Source of the DNA: Paramacrobiotus metropolitanus
Lineage: Eukaryota > Tardigrada > Eutardigrada > Parachela > Macrobiotidae
DNA length: 64,000 nt
Reading direction: 5' to 3'
Assembly (NCBI RefSeq): GCF_019649055.1
Contig: NW_026570239.1
Coordinates: 496,001-560,000, forward strand
The first letter of the stretch is position 1; every line of letters starts with the position of its first letter. Below the pieces are notes generated by a model that saw only the letters and a program-made list of their open reading frames with translations, ran no database searches and was not told where the DNA came from. The position numbers were made by a program, and so were the translations under genes. Positions 22,701-31,032 of the stretch are shown here, piece after piece.

Positions 22701-23892
22701 AGGAGCGTGGACAACACCGATGCTTAATCAAACAGTTGCCGATGGGTATAAAATAGTCGAAATATTTGAAACTCATTATTTTGATAGAACCAGCAAATAT
22801 AATCCTGCCACAAAAGATGGTGGAATCTTTGCAAAATTCATTTTATCCCTGATTCGAAAGAAGATTATCAACAGCGGATTTCCCTCTAACGTTGTCTCCG
22901 ATGAAGACAAGTTAGAGTACTGTAACCAGTACGAGCGTACTCTGGGAATTGTGTTTTCGCCTGAGGAAGTCGTTGATAACCCTGGACTGCGTTATTGTGC
23001 TAAGATTGCAGCGAATTCTAGATGGGGAAGGTAAGAGATTTATTTATACATTACATTTCGTTAATTTTCTGAATCATTTCCTTACAGGTACGTCATGCGG
23101 CCATTGTTCCAAAAGAACCAATACTGCAAAACCTACCATCAGATGCGTGGCTTTGTATTTAAATCCCAATACGACGTCAAGGATATCCGATTGGTGAAGG
23201 ATGGAGCGTGTGTGGATGTGACCTACTCGGAGAAGTCCCATTGGGTGGCCCCGGACCGAAGATGCAACCCGTATATCGGAAAATTTACAACCGAGCTAGC
23301 TCAGCTGGTTCTGTTGAAAGCGATGCGTATCAAGAACGAGGATACCTTAAACTGCGACACCGATTCCATTTTATTTGTCAGTCGACCTGTAGTGCCGGAG
23401 CCACCGACTGGCAATATTATTGGATATTTTTCGGATGAATTGAATGGCAAACATTTCGTGGAATGGGCCGCACTGGGTAAGAAATCGTACTGTCAGGTTT
23501 TGTCCAATGGGGAGCAGCGGATGAAATGCAAAGAGACACCAAAGACACATCGCCTTAAAGACAACGTAAAGATGACCGTTATGAAGGACATGATGTTCGG
23601 GACTGGACCGCCCACCGTGGTTGCTTGCAACGAATTGTCCTTCAAGCGAAATATGGAGCACCTGACTATCCAAAATGTGAACCTCAGTCGTCGCGTTTCG
23701 TGCACGCTGACAAGCCGTGTGATTGGGAGGAACTTTTAGACCTATCCTCACGGTTATGGCAATATTCCATTTCCTGATGTTAACTTTCTAGAATTTAAAA
23801 CTGTTAATCAATTGATGTCTCGTATTACTCCTAATGTTTTAACTGAGGATTTTGAATATACTGGCAATTTTGTTGAAGATCCTGAGTGGTAA
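19792..23892 (+). pseudogene. polB: Protein-primed family B DNA polymerase of the Polinton, damaged, with one intron
   Basis: ATG at 19792 follows a TTTGTAG acceptor-like site. The N-terminal half carries a Cys-rich zinc-binding region (CSRPCKACFQYDC and CPECNR near residues 300-325) and an acidic linker. The exonuclease motifs are visible: FDFES near 21226, NGRNYDYLF in a second frame near 21400, and YCTND near 21775. Polymerase motifs follow: DVISLYLSVM (motif A; Pro of SLYPS is Leu), KIAANSRWGR (motif B) and DTDSILFV (motif C). A 57-bp intron at 23031-23087 (GTAAGA..TTACAG) interrupts motif B in frame. Damage: the frame changes near 21340 and returns near 21630, and a TAG at 23737-23739 precedes about 50 further in-frame codons ending at 23892. 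In Polintons this enzyme replicates the element from a protein primer. This copy is very likely inactive. Confidence 0.85.
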
Positions 23893-23947
23893 AATGGCGT
23901 TTCTTGACGAAAATGATGGAAAGATAAAATGAGAACTTGTAACTGGC

Positions 23948-24424
23948 TTGTGTACGGATATAAATCTGAAAATAAACTTTCCTGAGAACCCCCAGAAATT
24001 GAAAAAGTGCGTCGCTGAGTTCAAGTATATCTTTGCGTATTTATTATCACATGAGTTTGCAAAGAGTATAAGGATATCATGTCAGGCATGCAGAACCATG
24101 GGCGTAAAGCATTCATGTTATGATTCGATTTCATGTCCACAGCGACGTAACGAAAGCTTCTATACACTGTTGCACACGATCAACAAAAAGTTGTTATGCC
24201 AGTTATTTGCTAAAGTTGAACAACGGCTTCTGCGAGGTAAATGTGTTTGCCCATGTATTTTATTTTATAAATGCTTAACTGTTTGGAGACCGTTAATGAG
24301 AAGACAATTTCTTCGGGGAGTCGTACCAAAAGGCATCGATGAAGATCTTTCAAATATTATTCAAGAAGTTATTGAAGAATGGCAAAAACAAGATGCGCCA
24401 AGGAACAAGTTGACAATATCTTAA
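23948..24424 (+). other. Open frame of unknown status between polymerase and integrase remnants
   Basis: An open stretch of about 158 codons lacking an early ATG contains a Cys-rich patch (CQACRTMGVKHSCYDSISC). It overlaps the start of the integrase frame at 24379. It could be a Polinton accessory gene remnant; I do not recognise it. Confidence 0.25.
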
Positions 24425-24702
24425 GCAAAATTTATTTTGATATTTCCAATCCTGAGGGATTTTCTAGTGAACAGAAATTATATGATAGTGCCAAGAAGTC
24501 ATCGGTTTGTAAGCTATATAAATATGACGTAGACGATTGGCTTGGGGAGGTCCCTAGCTACGCGTTACATAAACCTGTCCGGAAATTATTTCCTCGCCTG
24601 CCGGTTAATGTCTGAGCACTGGAAGAGCAGTTGCAGGCAGATTTATTGGATTATCAGTCCTTATCTTCCTATAACGATAGATACCAGTATATGCTAGCTT
24701 GA
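24379..24702 (+). pseudogene. Polinton integrase (RVE family), N-terminal remnant
   Basis: From ATG 24379 the frame reads IYFDISNPEGFSSEQKLYDS, then DVDDWLGEVPSYALHKPVRK. This is the pattern of the Polinton integrase N-terminus ahead of the catalytic core. A TGA at 24613-24615 interrupts, and the same frame continues with LQADLLDYQSLSSYNDRYQY, where the first catalytic Asp of a D,D-35-E core would lie, then stops at about 24700. The rest of the core is absent: the next gene begins within 260 bp. The enzyme would insert the element into host DNA; here it is clearly non-functional. Confidence 0.68.
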
Positions 24703-24959
24703 CTGTTTAACAAGGAAACCCTAGGTTGAGCCACTGTTGAATAAAACCGGAGAAGTCATGCGGCCATTGTTTAATTTGGAACCAGATGTTGGAGACGGCT
24801 CTTGCGTGAACCCAACGAAGAAAGGTGTTCTAGGTCTCTCTTGTACGTTTACGACTGCAACAACCGCCACATATTTAGTCCTAATATACTACAACCGAAA
24901 TGGGCTTATTGAGATTGATTCCCGGAGAAACATCTTCTGCCCATACAAACGTCTATAGA

Positions 24960-25532
24960 ATGGAAGCAATACAGATACTGGACATTATGAAACACGAGGC
25001 GCAGCGAAATCCCATGGTTCGGTTTCTCGGTGTATACCCGAGAGACCGATTGCAGGACTTAAAGAACCCTAAGCTTGCTTCGGGACTCATCATCAATACG
25101 GACAAACACGACCAACCGGGAAGTCACTGGTTAGCTGTCTTTGTTAATACTAGGGGCAGAGTTTGTTTTTTCGATTCATTTGCAAAATCAGCTCTGTTTC
25201 ACGGTATTGAAATCGACCGCTTTCTGTGTGACATGTTCCCTTGGACAATGGGATATCACAAAGAAAATCGAATCCAAGTGCAAGACTATAACTCTAATAG
25301 GTGTGGTTTGTTCTGTATTTTCTACTTGTACTTTGCTTTCCGTGGTTTGTCACTGAATGCAGTAATTCAAAAATTTCATTACCCAAAAAATCTGGGTAAG
25401 AATGACAAGCTGTTGCGTGAATTCGCTCGTAAATGTCTACGTGTTTGTTCAAATCCACGTCAGTGTTTGAAATGTTGTGTGAAATGTAATCAGTGCGCTC
25501 AGCCAATGTACAAAGTTCTTCAATTTTATTAA
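24960..25532 (+). CDS. Adenain-type cysteine protease of the Polinton
   Basis: 190 residues from ATG 24960, the first in-frame ATG before the conserved region. The catalytic set of adenovirus-type (C5, Ulp1-like) proteases is in place: His in GSHWLAVFVN, Asp in CFFDSFAKS, Gln in NRIQVQDYNS and Cys in NRCGLFCIFY. In adenoviruses and Polintons such a protease matures virion proteins. The C-terminus has an extra Cys-rich tail (CLKCCVKCNQC). No stop or frameshift is seen, making this the best-preserved gene of the element. The length fits the family. Confidence 0.82.
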   Translation: MEAIQILDIMKHEAQRNPMVRFLGVYPRDRLQDLKNPKLASGLIINTDKHDQPGSHWLAVFVNTRGRVCFFDSFAKSALFHGIEIDRFLCDMFPWTMGYHKENRIQVQDYNSNRCGLFCIFYLYFAFRGLSLNAVIQKFHYPKNLGKNDKLLREFARKCLRVCSNPRQCLKCCVKCNQCAQPMYKVLQFY

Positions 25533-25539
25533 ATTCATG

Positions 25540-25850
25540 TTGCCCAACTTTTTGTCGGTGTTACAGTAGTAGATGAGCTAGGTACAGTATCTAAGAACAC
25601 TTCACGACGCTTAGTATTAGGAGACAGGCTTGTAGGGACGTGCACTTTGCGCAGTTCATTTAAAAACATATCTAAGCCTTGCGGTTTTGATCCTTGTCCT
25701 TGGGTTGTTGGTAGCTGTGGCCCATTTTATAAGGTCCACAATATTAGCATCAGGTAATAAAGTCCCATTGATGACTGGCTCATGCCGTGCAAATATACCG
25801 ATTCGAGTGTGATCTGTGAGAAACTTCAGCAATGCTTCAGCCGCTTTTTT
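25540..25850. other. Gap between convergent Polinton genes, nothing called
   Basis: The plus-strand protease ends at 25532 and the minus-strand block ends at 25851. The minus strand may hold a degraded C-terminal extension, but no frame is convincing. Confidence 0.35.
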
Positions 25851-26192
25851 CTAGGTCTTTGGCATATAGTCCGAAATTTTGGCCGTGGTGGGAGAATCAA
25901 CTTCATCCATAGGTTTTGGGCTTGGCGTTAGATATAAAACAGGCCCCTGCGCTTGACTGACTAGTCCTTGATAACGGTCCATGGCGTTATCGTATGTCAC
26001 TAACTTTTGTCCAGTGGTAAGTGCTGGATTATGGAGTACGTGATGTAGGTGCGACTCAGCATCATGTAATGGTTGGTCATCCCTGTTCAAGTGCCTCGAG
26101 GTGGACGCAAACGGACGCATGCTAGGCGGAGGGGTCGGCGGCCGTAAAGTCCGCATCTGGTCCTCGTTAGTCAGAAACATTCGGCGAGCCAT
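25851..26192 (-). CDS. Small Polinton/adintovirus-type structural-block protein
   Basis: 113 residues from ATG 26192 (MARRMFLTNEDQ). It has a Pro-rich segment (PPTPPPSMRP) and then a helical block, HHVLHNPALTTGQKLVTYDN, of the sort I associate with a small protein beside the ATPase in insect Polintons and adintoviruses. It lies downstream of, and just overlaps, the preceding frame at 26194. The function of the family is not established; a virion role is inferred from gene order. Confidence 0.5.
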   Translation of the reverse strand: MARRMFLTNEDQMRTLRPPTPPPSMRPFASTSRHLNRDDQPLHDAESHLHHVLHNPALTTGQKLVTYDNAMDRYQGLVSQAQGPVLYLTPSPKPMDEVDSPTTAKISDYMPKT

Positions 26193-26193
26193 C

Positions 26194-26490
26194 TTAAACA
26201 CGTCCCAATACGTATGATATTAAAGGATGAATAATAAGGGATAATATGGCAAAGCCTTTTTGAACAAGGAAATTTCGCTCATGCTTTTTTAGGATGCTTT
26301 TTTTTGCTAAAATCTTGATATATGGCGTAATCTTTTTAACTCGTTCAGCTTTGCTCGGTTCAGTAACAGAAACAGTTCCACTGACAATTTGCAATGCGCA
26401 CTCAGTGATCGCATCAATCAATGTGTCCTCAGAATTTTTAACAATAGCTTTAGCCAGCTTGGGCTTGCTGTTCGCAACGGCTGTCAGCAA
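26194..26490 (-). CDS. Small basic protein with hydrophobic C-terminus, Polinton/adintovirus type
   Basis: The frame reads SKPKLAKAIVKNSEDTLIDA, continues ITECALQIVSGTVSVTE, then a Lys-rich stretch and FLVQKGFAILSLIIHPLISY. I recognise the overall layout (KPKLRKAI.., ECxLN.L.G, basic patch, VQKGG plus hydrophobic end) as a conserved small protein of Polintons and adintoviruses. No ATG lies where the family start is expected; the open frame extends upstream into the ATPase frame without one, so the start may be lost. A membrane-active or virion-core role is only an inference. Confidence 0.55.
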   Translation of the reverse strand: MLTAVANSKPKLAKAIVKNSEDTLIDAITECALQIVSGTVSVTEPSKAERVKKITPYIKILAKKSILKKHERNFLVQKGFAILSLIIHPLISYVLGRV

Positions 26491-27058
26491 GTCCAGGTGG
26501 TCAACGGTTTTGCTCTTCTCCGTGATGCTGGTTTGAAAATCTCTATTGTTTTCGCTTTGTTCTCTCCAAATATGGCAGTACGAAGTCTGTAACGGTCATC
26601 CGTTGATTGCTGAAGGTCAACAACAGTATAACCATATGGTCGATCAAAGCAATTATTAACGGCGTCCATAAAGTAGTTCAAACGGTTAGGAAAAATTTGA
26701 CGGCCAAGTGTCTGCAACTGCTGTTTGTCTTGTGGATTTTTAAAACTCACAATGACTTTGGCGTTTAGTCGAATATCCCGTCCAAACGATTGTTTGAAAT
26801 ACAAGTTCTGTGTCAGATAAATTACAGAAGTGTTTGAATTACAGATAAGTTCAGTAAATTAAATGGGATGTTGTTCGTTCAAAAGTTGATCATATAGTGA
26901 CTGATACAGCTTATAGAACCAAAAACACGCGCAGGTTTAGGATAGATTTTACTGTGGCGCAGAAGATTAGCTACAAAGGTAGATTTACCAGACCCAGAAC
27001 TGCCAGATATAAGAAAAGATAAAGGATGATAAAATACATCAGACACATTAGTCTCCAT
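26484..27058 (-). pseudogene. FtsK/HerA-type packaging ATPase of the Polinton, internally deleted
   Basis: ATG at 27058. The Walker A motif is intact in FLISGSSGSGKSTFVANLL. About 25 codons later the frame stops. On the other side of the gap another frame reads NTSVIYLTQNLYFKQSFGRD, then VIVSFKNPQDKQQ and YGYTVVDLQQST, which match the C-terminal half of Polinton and NCLDV-type packaging ATPases. The Walker B region, normally about 80-100 residues between these halves, is missing. The family pumps DNA into capsids; this copy cannot encode a complete enzyme. Confidence 0.72.
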
Positions 27059-27308
27059 TCTTTTTATCAGGGGGAAACCCCAACAGACGACGACTTTCCA
27101 CAAACAAGAACTTGATTAATGGAAAAACCACATCTTTCAAAGGTATTTTGTCGTACAGCTTAAGTGAAATAACACACACATTGCGGATACACTGCGAGAG
27201 CATGAATGGTATGCCATAATGAAATAACCAAAACCAGTTGCTGTCCAGGTTAGGGCTTGGATCCGCTAGGTCCTGTTGCTGCTCCATTTTGTTGATTGCT
27301 GGGTCCAT
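27048..27308 (-). CDS. Small hypothetical protein of the Polinton structural block
   Basis: 86 residues from ATG 27308. It overlaps the 3' end of the frame at 27250-27975 by about 60 nt and the ATPase start by 11 nt, a compact overlapping layout typical of viral genomes. It has an aromatic patch (SNWFWLFHYGIPF) and ends in a basic stretch. No family recognised. Confidence 0.4.
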   Translation of the reverse strand: MDPAINKMEQQQDLADPSPNLDSNWFWLFHYGIPFMLSQCIRNVCVISLKLYDKIPLKDVVFPLIKFLFVESRRLLGFPPDKKNGD

Positions 27309-27975
27309 CTGCAACAACTTCTCCTTCAATCTCGTCTACGTCAAGAAGAAAATCCGATGATGACGGTAAATCCGGTAAGTAATAATCTGGTCCGTGAAAC
27401 GTTCCTCGGGTCAGAAGTTCCATAGTCACCCATGGTCTGACCAAGTGAAATTGAAAATTGAATAACGGTTGCTCCGCCTCCTCGCCGCTGATGCCGTCCA
27501 GCCAGATTCTAATTCCAGAACGATCCGGCATTTCCAGAAACAAACAGCCAATCAGCTTCGTCTTCTCGGGAACGTTGAAAATCCAGCTGCCATGCAATTC
27601 TTTGAGCGTTGGCTCTACAACGCCAAAGCACAAGCGGCGGACAATAGGATGCCACTTCCAACGGTTGAACTGTGTGACCTTCGCAGATCGATACTTATCC
27701 AACACAATATCTCTCTCAAAATTATTCTTAAAATAACACAAAGAGATCTGAACCGTTGTTTCAGGCTCATCGGCTATATCGCAAAAGAGCAAGTACATGC
27801 CAACGCCCAGATATGGGAAACGATCCAGTAGGACTTGAATTCGCCCATCCACAGCATTCATAATCTCACAGAAGCCCTTCCTTCGATACCTATTTATAAG
27901 CCCCAGCACTTTCACGTCCTTGGCCTGTGGTGTGCGCAGCATGACCGGCGGAATAACAGCACGATAGGACTCCAT
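27250..27975 (-). CDS. Polinton structural-block protein of 241 residues, possible minor capsid (penton-like)
   Basis: ATG at 27975; 241 residues; no internal stop. Predicted strand-rich sequence with alternating hydrophobics (YLLFCDIADEPETTVQISL, FQFHLVRPWVTMELL) and a disordered, Gly/Asn-rich C-terminus. Length and position upstream of the ATPase in the same orientation are what one expects for the minor capsid (penton) gene of a Polinton, but no diagnostic motif is visible. The start faces the ADP-ribosylglycohydrolase relic 42 bp away. Confidence 0.42.
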   Translation of the reverse strand: MESYRAVIPPVMLRTPQAKDVKVLGLINRYRRKGFCEIMNAVDGRIQVLLDRFPYLGVGMYLLFCDIADEPETTVQISLCYFKNNFERDIVLDKYRSAKVTQFNRWKWHPIVRRLCFGVVEPTLKELHGSWIFNVPEKTKLIGCLFLEMPDRSGIRIWLDGISGEEAEQPLFNFQFHLVRPWVTMELLTRGTFHGPDYYLPDLPSSSDFLLDVDEIEGEVVADGPSNQQNGAATGPSGSKP

Positions 27976-28017
27976 TTCCAAATTTTAGAAATCGAGTCAA
28001 ACTCTCAGATTTTAGAA

Positions 28018-29086
28018 ATGGATTCTAGCAAAATTCATGACTCTGCTCGCTTCAAAGGTTACCTGATAGGGGCGATTGTGCCGGTGGGTTGTTCAAGCAC
28101 GGAAAGCGCGATATCCAGCCAATCGCCTTTCCGACCGTTGTGGAAACATTGTCCTCAAAAAGTTGCTGGATGCCATGTAACGTATCGTAATTGAGTGGGG
28201 CGGTAGCTCACTCACTCATTGACTGTCAGAAGTTTGTCGACACACACGCTGCTCAGAATCTAGCCGATTGTTATTTCAAATTTCCAGAAAGGCGAAAGTT
28301 TTTTACTACCGTTAAAGATGTGTTCTTTGCGTGGAAACTCAACGGTATCCAGCAAAAAAACAGTGTATTTTCCGGCCGCCCAACAATTCCGTGGAACTGG
28401 CTCGTACGGAAACGGTGCCGCTGTTCGAGTTGGTTCTGCATAACTATTATGATCTGGATTCTGCTCTGAAAGACGTGGATCAGAGTTCTCGTTTGACGCA
28501 CGACAATTTGCTTGCCGTTCGCGAAGCCAAGCTGCAGGCTTGCGCAATTCTTGAAGCTGTGCATTTGCAGCATCCAGACGCTGCTGGCTTTATTACTGCG
28601 CTCATCAGTTTCTGTGACAGTATTGAAGTCAGTAATCAGTTCAAGTTTTATAGTAACCGTTTAAAGAAAGTGCAGAAGTTCTTGGCAGACAATACGGAAC
28701 CGCTGGACGTAGTCAAAGCTCTGGGCAATGGAAATAAAGCTTTGGAAACTGTGCCGTTGGCGATCTATTGCGCTTTGTGTGCAATGTCACCAGTTGCCGG
28801 GATTCACACAGATAATCCTTTCGAACGAGCAAATATTTTGGCTATCTCGATGGGCGGACACACGAACACTATCGCCAGTATGGCCGGAGCCATCACAGGG
28901 GCATGGCTGGGAAATGGAAGGATTTGGGTCATCATGAAGATGCCGTGTTACGATATTGAGAAACCTGAGGTTTTGGGTTCTGAGCTGGCTAAAGTGTTGC
29001 AAGACAGAATTGAAAAGTCTGTTGCGTTCAATAATGCTTGTCCGTATCAGTCTCATGAAAAACTTGTTCGCGCTACTTTATCTTGA
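28018..29086 (+). pseudogene. ADP-ribosylglycohydrolase (ARH3/DraG-like) relic
   Basis: It begins with ATG 28018 and SARFKGYLIGAIV, the usual N-terminus of this family. After frame changes at about 28100-28190 it continues with AVAHSLIDCQKFVDTHAAQN. After another change near 28340 it is open to a TGA at 29084-29086, with LTHDNLLAVREAKLQA, LGNGNKALETVPLAIYCALC and GGHTNTIASMAGAITGAW. The family removes ADP-ribose using two metals held by Asp residues. The N-terminal YTDDT motif is unreadable here, and the C-terminal GGDTD motif reads GGHTN, so both metal sites are lost. Some frame changes could be introns, but no GT-AG pair fits well. It starts 42 bp from the opposite-facing Polinton gene, so it may be captured cargo; a host gene hit by the element is the alternative. 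Confidence 0.72.
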
Positions 29087-29413
29087 ATTATGTATTCTTG
29101 TTCTTGCTCATTCTATATCATGCTTGTTGTTTGTCTGATCAATATTTTAATAACGAATCACGAATCCATGTCCCGCGGTATTTAATAAAAATATTCATGC
29201 ACACGGCCTGTTGTTTGTATCTCGATCGAACACTCAGAGAACAACATAGGAAGGATAACAGAATCCCAGACCTCTGTGGGCTGGTCAATACCAAACGGCA
29301 GTTGACATCCAAATCCCGTTTTTTTCAATTTCACGCATTAATTTTCTTGTGTCCTTGACGAATTTCGATGACAGAGTCATGGAGATCCTTGCAATATCGA
29401 GGTGGATAAATCG
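29087..29413. other. AT-rich stretch after the glycohydrolase relic, nothing called
   Basis: No family-like frame or repeat was recognised. The minus strand may carry a short continuation of the frame that stops at 29414. Confidence 0.35.
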
Positions 29414-29710
29414 TCAGTACAGTTGCCGATTCCCCAGTAAAGGTATTTGCTGGGGGCCTATCGGACGGGCATCGACTCTTTTTCGTATTGTTTTATCATC
29501 TTCCAGGCGAACTAGCTGGGCTAGCTCCAGTCGTCCTAACTTGATCCACTCCTTGGCAACATGCCGGTTGGAATCCGAATGTAAAATTATTGGCTGTAAA
29601 TAGACTACGGGTTTATGTGGTTGCAAAAACGCTGCAACAGACTTCCCTAACCGATACCATTCAGTGCCTTCGGACAAGGTACTAACATGTTTAATGTATG
29701 GATACTCCAT
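29414..29710 (-). CDS. Hypothetical 98-residue protein
   Basis: ATG at 29710, stop TGA at 29414. It contains TEWYRLGKSVAAFLQPHKPV and a charged middle (KEWIKLGRLELAQLVRLEDD). The frame stays fairly open past the stop. It could be the last gene of the Polinton or part of an adjoining unit. No family recognised. Confidence 0.35.
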   Translation of the reverse strand: MEYPYIKHVSTLSEGTEWYRLGKSVAAFLQPHKPVVYLQPIILHSDSNRHVAKEWIKLGRLELAQLVRLEDDKTIRKRVDARPIGPQQIPLLGNRQLY

Positions 29711-30134
29711 TTTTGCAAACTAAAAGTAGCGTAATAAAAATTAAAAAAAGACAGCCATTTGCCATGTTTCCGCATGATTTCGAGTGTACAGACGCTTATT
29801 GTTCAGACATCTACTTGTGGGTGTAGTCGTATACATGTACGTCTATGTACTGGGTATCTCTTCTCATATCGGCTATGTACTAGCCTTCTCTTCTCGCATA
29901 CACTGTTTCAGCGTACGCGCTACTAGTACAGTGTTGCTAACTGTGCGGGAATGCTGTTTTTATTTTTTGTTTTTACTCTTTTAATTCTAATAATAGACAG
30001 AAATATAAATTCCTAACAAAACTAGGGATTTATATTCCTACCTGATATTAGAATCAGTATTTTATGCCCGTATGCGGAGATTTGCCATGTGCTGAACACG
30101 GACGGGCAGGAGATCGCGAGGAACCCTGATGCAC

Positions 30135-30223
30135 GGCAACAACACGCCAGTACAATTCATAGTCAGAAATTATGAAAGCACCAACAGCATTTCTGACTAT
30201 GGACTGTACTGGCGTGTTGTGCC
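30135..30223. repeat. Long imperfect hairpin, arms about 35 bp
   Basis: The left arm 30135-30170 contains AACACGCCAGTAC and CATAGTCAGAAAT. The right arm 30189-30223 contains the complements ATTTCTGACTATG and GTACTGGCGTGTT. A few internal mismatches and an 18-bp loop. Confidence 0.8.
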
Positions 30224-30274
30224 TTTTCCCAAGCTTCGTCCCGAAATCCATCAGGCCCGCACGATTGAAATTTC

Positions 30275-30314
30275 CTGTTGACAACCAGAACTTATGCATT
30301 CTGGTTGTCAACAG
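30275..30314. repeat. Perfect 16-bp hairpin
   Basis: CTGTTGACAACCAGAA (30275-30290) pairs exactly with 30299-30314 across an 8-base loop. Confidence 0.85.
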
Positions 30315-30651
30315 CGAATTTTAATCGCGTGCTGGGCCTGCCCGACGACAATCTTCGCGCGATGCCTCCTCCAAGACGGACATCTCCCTCAGCCGTAATC
30401 ATACATTCATGACCTTGATTTAGGGATTTATGGCACAAATCATGGCCACGAATGAATAATTACGTGCTGTGCCCCACCACGCTCGAGGTTTGTTGACTAC
30501 GTCCCCCGATTTTTCCATGTTTTTTTAAAATTATTGTGATATAAGTTTTCTGTGATATTTAGTTTTCTAAATGTATCTATAGTTTTCTATTTGTTTTCTA
30601 CGTTTTCCTATGGTTTTTCTATTTATTTCGCTTTTATTTTTGTATTTTTAT

Positions 30652-30679
30652 TTAATCAAGATCCATGTCTACATGGGCG
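30652..30679 (-). other. Displaced 3' end of the host gene interrupted by the LTR element
   Basis: On the minus strand, directly beyond the outer edge of the left LTR and the CGCC target copy, the sequence reads seven codons (HVDMDLD) and TAA at 30652-30654, followed by AT-rich 3' flank. It is in frame with the exon that is cut at 39447. See the gene at 39447-40329. Confidence 0.7.
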
Positions 30680-30923
30680 TGTAATGGTTGACTACCCATT
30701 CATAAATATATGTGCCGAGAGGGGCTAAACGAGATCTATATGAATATGAAGATACCGGGAAATGAAGAACCTAACGAAATACAAATTTATTCCCGATTTC
30801 CAGCCAGGCTAAACATCTACTGCCCATACACCATCTCCTGCCATCCCAGGCTCACATCTCTCCGTAATCTCGTCATGCTGTCATCACCACGTACCAATAG
30901 CCTTAGGGTGGCTGCCCATTACA
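30680..30923 (-). repeat. 3' LTR (left copy) of the retrotransposon
   Basis: 244 bp, ends TGTAATGG and CCATTACA. It matches the right copy closely with scattered substitutions (for example GTTGACTACCCATTCATAAA against GTTGACTACCCATACATAAA). Confidence 0.9.
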
Positions 30924-30936
30924 CCACCCCTTTCTT
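30924..30936 (-). promoter_or_regulatory. Polypurine tract of the LTR retrotransposon
   Basis: On the minus strand AAGAAAGGGGTGG lies immediately before the 3' LTR, the expected place for the plus-strand DNA primer. Confidence 0.75.
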
Positions 30937-31032
30937 GGGCGAAAAACAGAAGAGTAATATAAGAAATAACTTTAACAAAAGAGAACAATCTGTACATGGT
31001 AAGAACGATTGCATAGCAACACACTTTTATGC

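Larger units (their letters stand above)
19789..27975. mobile_element. Decayed Maverick/Polinton (adintovirus-like) element, core
   Basis: The core gene set is recognisable: polymerase B (plus, 19792), integrase N-terminal remnant (24379), adenain-type protease (24960), and a minus-strand block with two small conserved proteins, a packaging ATPase and two further frames (27975 to 25851). Several carry frameshifts, stops or deletions. No major capsid protein is visible. Terminal inverted repeats could not be located by eye, so the outer borders are uncertain and may extend to about 30 kb. Confidence 0.75.
29711..30651. repeat. Gene-free AT-rich segment with several hairpins
   Basis: Hairpins lie at about 30003-30037 (ATATAAATTCCTA against TAGGGATTTATAT), 30135-30223 and 30275-30314. 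The last two are listed separately. From 30520 the DNA becomes T-rich (GTTTTCT phrases repeated) and forms the 3' flank of the host gene ending at 30652. Confidence 0.45.
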
